The notes beneath the pieces were generated by a model, which worked only from the letters and a program-made list of their open reading frames with translations, was not told the DNA's origin and searched no databases. A stretch of DNA of 6,473 nt, taken from positions 1-6,473 of the forward strand of contig SEDG01000183.1 in NCBI GenBank assembly GCA_004295885.1. Reading direction: 5' to 3'. The position numbers were made by a program, and so were the translations under genes. Source of the DNA: Pedobacter sp. (lineage in GTDB: Bacteria > Bacteroidota > Bacteroidia > Sphingobacteriales > Sphingobacteriaceae). Below are positions 1 through 5,133 of the stretch, one piece after another; position 1 is the first letter of the stretch; each line of letters starts with the position of its first letter.

Positions 1-557
1 TTTTCATTTAAATAGCCAATTGTTCTTTGAGCCAAATCTTTAAATGGAAGAATTCTTTTGTTTTGCTGAATGGCCATCAAACCACCAGTATACTTTCCAA
101 TATTGAATAGTGGGAATTTTCTAATGATTTTTAAATCCTGATAAGTAACCTTACGTTTGATCAATACATAACGAGCGCTATCTTGTCTGGCCTTGCGTAA
201 AAACCTAGAATATTCCTTCGCACTTTTATCTCCAAAAAATTGGGATAATTTCATTGCCAAAGAATCTACCTTTGTATCAAAAACTTCTTTCTTCTGAATT
301 CCCCCCGCCAACATATCCATTCTCAGCTCATATTCAGGAACAGAGGTTGCCAGCAGACTGCCATCAACCGAATAAATGTTTCCTCTAGCCGCTTCAATGT
401 CAAACTCCTTGGTAGAAAGGCTATCAGCCATTGCTTTCCATTTGTGACCTTGAATAAACTGAACATCGCCTAAGCGTAACAAAACAGCAAAGGCGAACAG
501 CACAATTAACCCGAAGGCTAAGTACACACGCAGTAATATATTTGCTCTAATGTTCAT
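1..557 (-). CDS. ftsI: FtsI / class B penicillin-binding protein, N-terminal part (3' end outside window)
   Basis: This is the first 185 codons of a division transpeptidase that cross-links septal peptidoglycan from the periplasmic side of the inner membrane. The translation begins MNIRANILLRVYLAFG. A single hydrophobic segment at about residues 8-28 is followed by a juxtamembrane stretch, and residues 58-71 read ARGNIYSVDGSLLA. That matches the RGxIxDRxGxxLA signature at the start of the dimerisation domain of class B PBPs, although Ser-Val replaces the usual Asp-Arg. The transpeptidase domain with its SxxK, SxN and KTG motifs lies beyond the left window edge, so catalytic competence cannot be judged. 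The start overlaps the end of the ftsL-like gene by 11 bases and has no clear Shine-Dalgarno sequence, which suggests translational coupling. Position in the cluster favours FtsI over an elongation-type PBP2. Confidence 0.9.
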   Translation of the reverse strand, partial: MNIRANILLRVYLAFGLIVLFAFAVLLRLGDVQFIQGHKWKAMADSLSTKEFDIEAARGNIYSVDGSLLATSVPEYELRMDMLAGGIQKKEVFDTKVDSLAMKLSQFFGDKSAKEYSRFLRKARQDSARYVLIKRKVTYQDLKIIRKFPLFNIGKYTGGLMAIQQNKRILPFKDLAQRTIGYLNE

Positions 558-975
558 TGTTACTTACAATTATTTTTTTTGGTGGTTCTAATAACGCTTT
601 TAAACCTAAAGTATCAACCTTTGCTTCCACTTCAGTTTGTTTGCTTTTGAACATCAAATCGGCTTTCAACGATTTGTATTCCCAGCTTAATTCTTTTACT
701 TCTTTATTTAATCTATCTATATCTCGTATGTTTTTAACCGCCATATGGCTATTTGCGATGTAAATCATCCCCAACACACATAAGAAAATCAAATAAGGCA
801 ACACTCCTGTCGCCGATTCCTTACTCACTACACCTTCGGTAAATAACTTCCTAAAAAAAGCGGTTGCAGCTCCGTCTTCTTTAGGCATATTTGGTTCTTC
901 GGGCGTTTCTAATTCCCTTTGAGCCTGCAATTCCTCTTCCTGCTCCTCTAATCTTTTCCTGAATTGGTTATTCAT
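547..975 (-). CDS. ftsL: FtsL-like division protein (bitopic, coiled coil)
   Basis: This 142-residue protein sits between rsmH and ftsI, the standard place of ftsL. It has a charged, Glu-rich cytoplasmic N-terminus (about residues 1-56), one membrane segment at about 57-75 (core VLPYLIFLCVLGMIYIA), then a Lys/Glu/Leu-rich stretch at about 80-125 with coiled-coil character. FtsL proteins span the membrane once and use a periplasmic coiled coil to join FtsB/FtsQ and activate FtsWI. Sequence conservation in this family is very low, so the call rests on topology and gene order rather than catalytic motifs. The cytoplasmic tail is longer than in Escherichia coli FtsL. The ATG overlaps the rsmH stop in an ATGA arrangement, and a GGAGAG-like purine run lies about 8 bases upstream. 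The 3' end overlaps the ftsI start by 11 bases. Confidence 0.82.
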   Translation of the reverse strand: MNNQFRKRLEEQEEELQAQRELETPEEPNMPKEDGAATAFFRKLFTEGVVSKESATGVLPYLIFLCVLGMIYIANSHMAVKNIRDIDRLNKEVKELSWEYKSLKADLMFKSKQTEVEAKVDTLGLKALLEPPKKIIVSNNEH

Positions 976-1877
976 ATTTTCTCTCCAACTCTTAATTTTG
1001 CACTTCTTGCACGACTATTTCTGGCCAATTCTTCTTCATCAGCAATAACCGCTTTTCTTGTTATAGATTTAAAAGGTTTTTGCTCATTCCCAAAAAAGTC
1101 TTTCTCTACTTCACCTCTAAACTTTCCTTTGGCGATAAAATTTTTAACCGGTCTATCTTCTAATGAATGATAAGACATCACCACCAAACGACCACCTGGT
1201 TTTAGAACCGCAGCAGTTTGTTCTAAAAAGCTTTCTAAAACCTCTATTTCTGCATTTACTTCTATCCGCAAAGCTTGAAAAACCTGCGCCATGTATTTAT
1301 TCTCTTTTCCTTTCGGGATATGAGCCGCAATCATGGCTTTAAAATCAGCCAGCGTTGCAATAGGTTTATTGATGCGAGAAGCCACGATAGTCGCCGCCAG
1401 AGATTTAGCATTTTTCACCTCCCCATAAATACCGAAGATTTTATGCAATTTATCTTCAGGGTAAGTATTCAAAACAATAGCCGCTGTTAACGGACGATGT
1501 TTATCCATCCTCATGTCTAAATCCGCATCAAAACGGATAGAGAACCCACGACTAGGTTCATTAAATTGATGAGAGGAAACGCCTAAATCTGCTAAAATTC
1601 CGTCGACCGCTTTGTAACCCAACAAACGCAGGTTATTTTTTAGGAAGCCAAAATTCTGGTCGACAAATATGAAACGAGGGTCATCAATTTTATTTCTCTG
1701 CGCATCAGGGTCTTGGTCGAAGGCAATCAATACCCCGTCCTTGCCTAAATTTCTCAATATCTCTTTCGAGTGACCTCCGCCGCCAAAAGTAACATCAACA
1801 TATACGCCAGAAGGATTGATGTTTAACCCATCAATACATTCTTGCAACAGGACAGGAACGTGGTAATTATCTTCCAT
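972..1877 (-). CDS. rsmH: 16S rRNA (cytosine(1402)-N4)-methyltransferase RsmH (MraW)
   Basis: This 301-residue cytoplasmic enzyme uses S-adenosylmethionine to N4-methylate C1402 in the decoding centre of 16S rRNA. The whole family pattern is visible: HVPVLLQECIDGL at residues 6-18, the SAM-binding loop DVTFGGGGHS at 28-37, ILADLGVSSHQ at 94-104, GFSIRFDADLDMRMD at 111-125, FQALRIEVNAE at 200-210, and the C-terminal GGRLVVMSYHSLEDRPVKNF at 228-247. It ends with RNSRARSAKLRVGEKI. The length is normal for the family and nothing key is missing. The start codon lies inside the last codons of mraZ (11-base overlap) and is preceded by a strong AGGAGG, which supports this start. The stop overlaps the ftsL-like start by 4 bases. 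The gene is probably cotranscribed from the mraZ promoter. Confidence 0.98.
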   Translation of the reverse strand: MEDNYHVPVLLQECIDGLNINPSGVYVDVTFGGGGHSKEILRNLGKDGVLIAFDQDPDAQRNKIDDPRFIFVDQNFGFLKNNLRLLGYKAVDGILADLGVSSHQFNEPSRGFSIRFDADLDMRMDKHRPLTAAIVLNTYPEDKLHKIFGIYGEVKNAKSLAATIVASRINKPIATLADFKAMIAAHIPKGKENKYMAQVFQALRIEVNAEIEVLESFLEQTAAVLKPGGRLVVMSYHSLEDRPVKNFIAKGKFRGEVEKDFFGNEQKPFKSITRKAVIADEEELARNSRARSAKLRVGEKI

Positions 1878-2337
1878 CTTCGTCCCTCCTATTTTTATTT
1901 CCCATCACTTCTTCCGCAAGATTGGCGAAATTGTCTGGCTCATTGTCTAATAAATCATCATAAGCAGCCTTATCCCAAACTTCAATTTTATCAAATTGAC
2001 AAGCCAAAACCACATCTCCATTGATGCCCGCAAACTCTAATAAAGATTTTGGCAAAAGCACCCTGCCCGAAGCATCCAGACTCAACTCTGTAGCACCTCG
2101 AGTAAAAAATCGAATAAATTCTCTCGTTTTTTTCTCATACTGATTAAGCTTACTTAGCTCAGCAACAATGTCTTGGTAAACTTTTTTAGGATAAATAACC
2201 AAGTGTTTTTCGAAACCACGATTCACGACTAAGCCGTCTTGCTCTACACTAGGCAATTGTTTTTTTAGATTCGAAGGCACCATCAAGCGTCCCTTCGCAT
2301 CTAACTTACAATCAAATTCTCCTATTAGCTGAATCAT
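1867..2337 (-). CDS. mraZ: Transcriptional regulator MraZ
   Basis: This 156-residue protein contains two tandem SpoVT-AbrB-like halves, each marked by a DxxGR motif: DAKGRLMVPSNLKKQL at residues 13-28 and DASGRVLLPKSLLEFA at 88-103. MraZ proteins form ring-shaped oligomers that bind short direct repeats upstream of their own gene and regulate the dcw operon. Length is close to the family norm (about 140-155). The ATG follows a GGTGGT stretch rather than a canonical Shine-Dalgarno, and the MIQLIGEFDCKLDAKGR beginning fits the family N-terminus. It is the first gene of the cluster, and its 3' end carries the ribosome binding site and start of rsmH. Three GTGG-type boxes lie 44-69 bases upstream, so autoregulation is likely. 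Confidence 0.97.
   Translation of the reverse strand: MIQLIGEFDCKLDAKGRLMVPSNLKKQLPSVEQDGLVVNRGFEKHLVIYPKKVYQDIVAELSKLNQYEKKTREFIRFFTRGATELSLDASGRVLLPKSLLEFAGINGDVVLACQFDKIEVWDKAAYDDLLDNEPDNFANLAEEVMGNKNRRDEDGR
1885..1890 (-). promoter_or_regulatory. Strong Shine-Dalgarno for rsmH inside mraZ
   Basis: On the minus strand an AGGAGG hexamer lies 7 bases before the rsmH ATG, within the last codons of mraZ. It is the only canonical Shine-Dalgarno in front of any complete gene here. mraZ, pgk and the GNAT gene show only AT-rich leaders, as is usual in Bacteroidota. It supports the rsmH start at 1877 and could allow ribosome entry independent of mraZ translation. Confidence 0.6.
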
Positions 2338-2380
2338 TTTACCACCAACACTTTTTATGTAGTGTAAAAATAAATACTTC

Positions 2381-2406
2381 TACCACAAATCCCCACATTC
2401 TACCAC
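2381..2406 (-). promoter_or_regulatory. Putative MraZ operator: three direct GTGG boxes, 10-base period
   Basis: Read on the minus strand, GTGGTA, GTGGGG and GTGGTA occur at 2406-2401, 2396-2391 and 2386-2381, exactly 10 bases apart. Known MraZ operators in other bacteria are direct TGGGN repeats separated by 5 bases, which gives the same 10-base period. Two of the three boxes read TGGT instead of TGGG. A further GTGGGA lies upstream at 2447-2442, close to the same phase. The boxes end 43 bases before the mraZ start, so MraZ bound here could block or modulate transcription of the cluster. I could not place a convincing Bacteroidota promoter (TTTG / TAnnTTTG) in this stretch. Confidence 0.65.
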
Positions 2407-2492
2407 AAAAAGTTTTCAACATATTACAAATCTCCATTTTGTCCCACTTTGGTTGTTTTTTAGGAGAATTTTTGGTGGGAGGAGAAAGTTAT

Positions 2493-2603
2493 GTCATCCG
2501 ATGAATATCATAGACTGTGAAGGTTTCATCGGATGACTTATTGGGAACTCACTTATATAGTCGTACGACTAGCTTTTTAGGAAGCTTATGCTCATCGGTT
2601 TAC
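2493..2603. repeat. REP-like inverted pair 1 (A1 2493-2537, B1 2560-2603)
   Basis: A1 has perfect 13-base complementary arms (2493-2505 and 2525-2537). The spacer is 22 bases and contains GGGAACTCACTTATATA, closely matching that of pair 5. B1 is decayed: its 5' arm reads GTCGTACGACTAG, its loop is diverged and its 3' arm ends in CGGTTTAC, a variant shared with B4. After B1, bases around 2615-2628 (GTTGTTCGGATAAA) look like the damaged 5' arm of another A hairpin. Confidence 0.72.
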
Positions 2604-2634
2604 GAAGCGAACGGTTGTTCGGATAAATAATGAA

Positions 2635-2654
2635 GACAATCTCAGAAAGATTTA
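2635..2654 (+). pseudogene. Possible relic of a second RAYT 3' end
   Basis: The 20 bases GACAATCTCAGAAAGATTTA match the last codons of the intact RAYT gene (3760-3780) with three substitutions and one missing base. As in the intact copy, an A hairpin of the same loop subtype follows closely, then the same 28-base spacer and a B hairpin. The shared context makes a relic of a deleted RAYT copy more likely than chance, but the match is short and AT-rich. Confidence 0.4.
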
Positions 2655-2657
2655 GTA

Positions 2658-2774
2658 GTCATCCTGTGAGAATTACAAACTTTGAATGGTTTATCGGATG
2701 ACTAATGAGGCAATTTCCAGAACTTTAATAGTCGTCCGATGAGATTTGCAGGGAGCTTATACTCATCGGATGAC
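2658..2774. repeat. REP-like inverted pair 2 (A2 2658-2702, B2 2731-2774)
   Basis: A2 is a diverged A hairpin (5' arm GTCATCCTGTGAG) whose loop, ATTACAAACTTTGAATGG, differs from A1, A4 and A5 but matches A6. The 28-base spacer TAATGAGGCAATTTCC... is nearly identical to that of pair 6. B2 (2731-2774) is a consensus B hairpin: a 13-base stem with one G.T position and an 18-base loop. Pairs 2 and 6 are evidently copies of one another. Confidence 0.8.
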
Positions 2775-2799
2775 GGAGTGAACAATAGGATTTGCAATT

Positions 2800-2919
2800 G
2801 TCATCCGATGAATACAGGGGACTATAACGGGTTCATAGGATGATTAGTGGGAGAACTTTAAGAAAAACCTTAATAGTCGTCCGATGAGATTCGCAGGGAG
2901 CTTATACTCATCGGGTGAC
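2800..2919. repeat. REP-like inverted pair 3 (A3 2800-2844, B3 2876-2919)
   Basis: A3 has a consensus 5' arm (GTCATCCGATGAA) but a worn 3' arm (TTCATAGGATGAT) and its own loop, TACAGGGGACTATAACGG. The 31-base spacer is unlike those of the other pairs. B3 is near consensus, with GTGAC in place of ATGAC at the end of its 3' arm. The linker between pairs 2 and 3 is 25 bases rather than the usual 13. Confidence 0.78.
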
Positions 2920-2932
2920 GGAGCGAACTGTT

Positions 2933-3043
2933 GTCATCCGATGAATATAATAGACTATGAAGGGTTCATCGGATGACTATTTGTAAAAATTAATAAATAG
3001 TCGTCCGATGAGATTTGCAGGGAGCTTATACTCATCGGTTTAC
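2933..3043. repeat. REP-like inverted pair 4 (A4 2933-2977, B4 3000-3043)
   Basis: A4 has perfect 13-base arms and the common A loop (TATAATAGACTATGAAGG). The 22-base spacer is very AT-rich (TATTTGTAAAAATTAATAAA). B4 has a consensus 5' arm and loop, but its 3' arm ends in CGGTTTAC, like B1. The 13-base linkers on either side contain the recurrent G(G/A)A(G/C)CGAACT motif. Confidence 0.8.
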
Positions 3044-3056
3044 GAACCGAACTATT

Positions 3057-3168
3057 GTCCTCCGATGAATATGATAGACTATGAACGGTTTCATCGGATG
3101 ACTAATGGGGAACTCAATTATATAGTCGTCCGATAAGATTTGCAGGGAACTTTTAGTCTTCGGATGAC
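3057..3168. repeat. REP-like inverted pair 5 (A5 3057-3102, B5 3125-3168)
   Basis: A5 has one mismatch in its 5' arm (GTCCTCCGATGAA) and the common A loop. The 22-base spacer GGGGAACTCAATTATATA matches that of pair 1. B5 is somewhat worn (arms GTCGTCCGATAAG and GTCTTCGGATGAC). B5 ends 42 bases before the RAYT start, so this is the hairpin pair next to the transposase promoter region. Confidence 0.78.
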
Positions 3169-3210
3169 ATATTTTGATATAGGGAGAATTTTCCTTATCA
3201 TTATTTACCT

Positions 3211-3786
3211 ATGGAATTTATTGAAGACGGCCTCTATCATATTTATAATAGAGGCAACAACAAACAACAAATATTTTTTACTGATGAAAACTACCTATTC
3301 TTTTTGAAAAAGGTAAGAAGTGGACTTCTTCCACATTGTGAAATCTTATCTTACTGTTTAATGCCCAATCATTTCCATCTTATTGTCTTGGTTAAAAGAA
3401 TAGAGGATGGAAGAATAAGAGATTTAAATAGTGCAATCGGCATACTCCTTCGCTCCTACACTAGGGCCGTGCAAAAGCAAGAAAATATTAAGGGTTCGCT
3501 TTTTCAGCAAAAAACAAAAGCAAAAAAATTGGTTGGGAATGTAAATGAAACGATAACTTATTTATCAGTATGCGCTCATTATATATATCAAAATCCACTA
3601 AAGGCAGGGCTTGTAAAAAACTTAAACGATTGGGCATACTCTTCCTACCTTGATTATGCGGGAACAAGGAATGGCACCTTGTGTAACCAAGAATTATTTT
3701 ACGCTTTCGCAGGTGTAGACAAAGAGCAGTTTTTAATCGAAAGTGAAACTTTTGTTTCTGACAAACTTCAGAAGGATTTATTTTAA
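3211..3786 (+). CDS. REP-associated tyrosine transposase (RAYT, Y1/HUH family)
   Basis: This 191-residue protein is a single-domain Y1 (IS200-like) transposase of the RAYT type, an enzyme that nicks and joins single-stranded DNA at REP hairpins. Family marks in order are YHIYNRGNNKQQIF at residues 9-22, the metal-binding HUH motif in CLMPNHFHLIVLV at 49-61 (His54, His56), the helix LLRSYTRAVQKQ at 79-90 whose Tyr83 is the likely nucleophile, GSLFQQKTKAK at 95-105, and YIYQNPLKAGLV with WAYSSY at 124-146. All expected catalytic residues are present, so the enzyme may be active. Hydrophilic residues after about 165 form a short tail. It is the only plus-strand gene here, divergent from mraZ and convergent with pgk, and lies between REP-like pairs 5 and 6. 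No Shine-Dalgarno or convincing promoter is visible before the ATG. Confidence 0.93.
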   Translation: MEFIEDGLYHIYNRGNNKQQIFFTDENYLFFLKKVRSGLLPHCEILSYCLMPNHFHLIVLVKRIEDGRIRDLNSAIGILLRSYTRAVQKQENIKGSLFQQKTKAKKLVGNVNETITYLSVCAHYIYQNPLKAGLVKNLNDWAYSSYLDYAGTRNGTLCNQELFYAFAGVDKEQFLIESETFVSDKLQKDLF

Positions 3787-3814
3787 TAGCCGTCAGCTCC
3801 TGGAGCAAACTATT
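3785..3814. repeat. Remnant of a B hairpin overlapping the RAYT stop codon
   Basis: Starting inside the RAYT stop codon, AATAGCCGTCAG resembles the conserved entry to a B hairpin (AATAGTCGTCCG). It is followed after a few bases by GGAGCAAACTATT, the usual 13-base linker after a B hairpin. The loop and 3' arm seem to be deleted. If so, the RAYT reading frame ends directly on a REP, without intervening DNA. Confidence 0.5.
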
Positions 3815-3930
3815 GACATCCAATGAATATTACAACTTTGAACGGTTCATCAGATGACCAATGAGGCAATTTCCAGAACATCAATAGTCGTCCGATGAGA
3901 TTTGCAAGGAGCATATACTCATCGGATGAC
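3815..3930. repeat. REP-like inverted pair 6 (A6 3815-3858, B6 3887-3930)
   Basis: A6 (arms GACATCCAATGAA and TTCATCAGATGAC) shares its ATTACAACTTTGAACGG loop with A2, and the 28-base spacer CAATGAGGCAATTTCC... is almost the same as in pair 2. B6 is near consensus, with two loop changes. It ends 9 bases before the pgk stop codon. Placed between the convergent RAYT and pgk genes, it could also serve as a transcript-end hairpin, although no T-tract follows on either strand. Confidence 0.8.
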
Positions 3931-3939
3931 TAGCATTTT

Positions 3940-5130
3940 CTAACTCATGATCGCTTTAACACCTGGTAATTCTTTACCTTCCATGTATTCTAATAAAGCT
4001 CCACCACCTGTAGAAACATAACTTACCTCATCTTCTAAGCCAAATTTAGCGATTGCTGCAGCAGAATCGCCACCACCTATTAATGAAAAAGCGCCATTTT
4101 TTGTTGCCTCAACTACTGCATCTGCAACTGCTCTTGTTCCTTGCTCAAAGTTGGCCATTTCAAAAACGCCCATTGGACCATTCCATAAAAGGGTTTTAGA
4201 GTTCTTGATGGTTTCTGCAAACAACTCAGCAGTTTTTGGACCGATATCTAAACCCATCCAATCTGCTGGAATTTTACCGGTTTCTACTTGGCTTTTTGAT
4301 GCTTCATTGTCAAACTTATCGGCGATTACCGTATCTAAAGGAAGAATTAAGTTAACTCCTTTTGCTTTTGCTTTATCTAATAATTCAAGGCAAAGCGCCA
4401 TTCTATCTTCTTCTAAAAGCGAAGTTCCTATTTCCCCACCTTGTGCTTTAGCAAAAGTATAAGCCATTCCGCCACCGATGATTAAATTATCAACTTTGTC
4501 TAAAAGACTTTCGATTAATAAAATTTTATCGGAAACTTTTGCACCACCCATGATTGCAGTAAAAGGTTTTGCTGCACCGTGATTTACTTTCTCTGCATTT
4601 TTTAACTCCTCAGCCATTAAATAACCGAAATATTTAGCATCAGGGAAAAATTGCGCTACGATAGTTGTAGAAGCGTGAGCACGGTGAGCGGTACCAAATG
4701 CATCATTCACATATACATTTCCCAATTTTGATAATGCTTCAGCAAATTTCACATCTCCCTTTTCTTCTTCCGGATGAAAACGAAGGTTTTCTAATAAAAG
4801 AACCTCGCCTGGAAAAAGATTTTTTGCTTTATTTTCTGCATCTTCACCAATACAGTTTTCAGCAAATTTCACGGTTAAATCTAGCATTCTAGATAAATCA
4901 CCTAAGATATGTTTTAAAGAATATTTTTCTTCTGGACCACCTTTTGGCCTACCTAAGTGCGACATTAAAACTACTGAGCCACCATCATTTAATATTTTAT
5001 TAATGGTTGGCAAAGCAGCACGCATTCTTTTATCGTCAGTAATATTGAAATCTTTATCTAAGGGCACATTAAAATCTACCCTTATTAATGCTTTTTTATC
5101 CTTAAAATTTAATTGGTCTATTGTGTTCAT
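3940..5130 (-). CDS. pgk: Phosphoglycerate kinase
   Basis: This 396-residue cytosolic enzyme transfers phosphate between 1,3-bisphosphoglycerate and ADP to give 3-phosphoglycerate and ATP. Both lobes are intact. The N-terminal substrate lobe shows RVDFNVPLD at residues 17-25, SHLGRPKG at 57-64, ENLRF at 114-118 and DAFGTAHRAH at 143-152. The C-terminal nucleotide lobe shows GGAKVSDKI at 195-203, WNGPMGVFE at 316-324, GGGDS at 352-356 and STGGGALLEY at 373-382. Length is typical of bacterial Pgk. It starts 3 bases after the GNAT stop and lacks a Shine-Dalgarno sequence, so it is probably the last gene of a gap-GNAT-pgk transcript. The next thing downstream is REP-like hairpin B6, 9 bases beyond the stop. 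I see no classical terminator. Confidence 0.98.
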   Translation of the reverse strand: MNTIDQLNFKDKKALIRVDFNVPLDKDFNITDDKRMRAALPTINKILNDGGSVVLMSHLGRPKGGPEEKYSLKHILGDLSRMLDLTVKFAENCIGEDAENKAKNLFPGEVLLLENLRFHPEEEKGDVKFAEALSKLGNVYVNDAFGTAHRAHASTTIVAQFFPDAKYFGYLMAEELKNAEKVNHGAAKPFTAIMGGAKVSDKILLIESLLDKVDNLIIGGGMAYTFAKAQGGEIGTSLLEEDRMALCLELLDKAKAKGVNLILPLDTVIADKFDNEASKSQVETGKIPADWMGLDIGPKTAELFAETIKNSKTLLWNGPMGVFEMANFEQGTRAVADAVVEATKNGAFSLIGGGDSAAAIAKFGLEDEVSYVSTGGGALLEYMEGKELPGVKAIMS

Positions 5131-5133
5131 ATT

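Larger units (their letters stand above)
2493..3930. mobile_element. REP/RAYT island (REPtron-like): hairpin array with its cognate transposase gene
   Basis: The whole stretch between the mraZ upstream region and pgk is one composite element. Five A-B hairpin pairs lie upstream of a RAYT gene and one lies downstream. A hairpins have the arms GTCATCCGATGAA and TTCATCGGATGAC around an 18-20 base loop. B hairpins have the arms GTCGTCCGATGAG and CTCATCGGATGAC around an 18-base loop containing TTTGCAGGGAGCTTAT. Read outward from the spacer, each class starts (A/T)TAGTC(A/G)TCCGATGA, so A and B form inverted pairs as in a BIME. RAYT genes flanked by REPs in inverted pairs are known from other bacteria, and the enzyme cleaves such hairpins as single-stranded DNA. 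There are no terminal inverted repeats or target duplications of a classical IS. Outer boundaries are set by the first and last recognisable arm. Confidence 0.8.

Noticed and set aside
2460..2472. AGGAGAATTTT before A1 resembling AGGGAGAATTTT before the RAYT start
   Set aside because: Only about 12 AT-rich bases agree and the flanks do not, so it is not good evidence for a duplicated RAYT 5' end.
2493..3168. CRISPR-like alternation of repeats and spacers
   Set aside because: Repeats are inverted hairpins of two classes with irregular distances, the spacers are partly repeated among themselves, and no cas gene is present.
3139..3176. Possible promoter for the RAYT (TTTG ... TATTTTG)
   Set aside because: The distance between the two boxes is too long for the Bacteroidota promoter pattern and the -7 box is incomplete.
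3168..3815. RAYT as a classical insertion sequence
   Set aside because: No terminal inverted repeats or target-site duplication flank the gene. The flanks are REP-like hairpins.
3488..3823. Minus-strand open frame of 111 codons across the RAYT gene
   Set aside because: It is antisense to a clear RAYT with all family motifs, has no recognisable domain and runs into the downstream repeat remnant.
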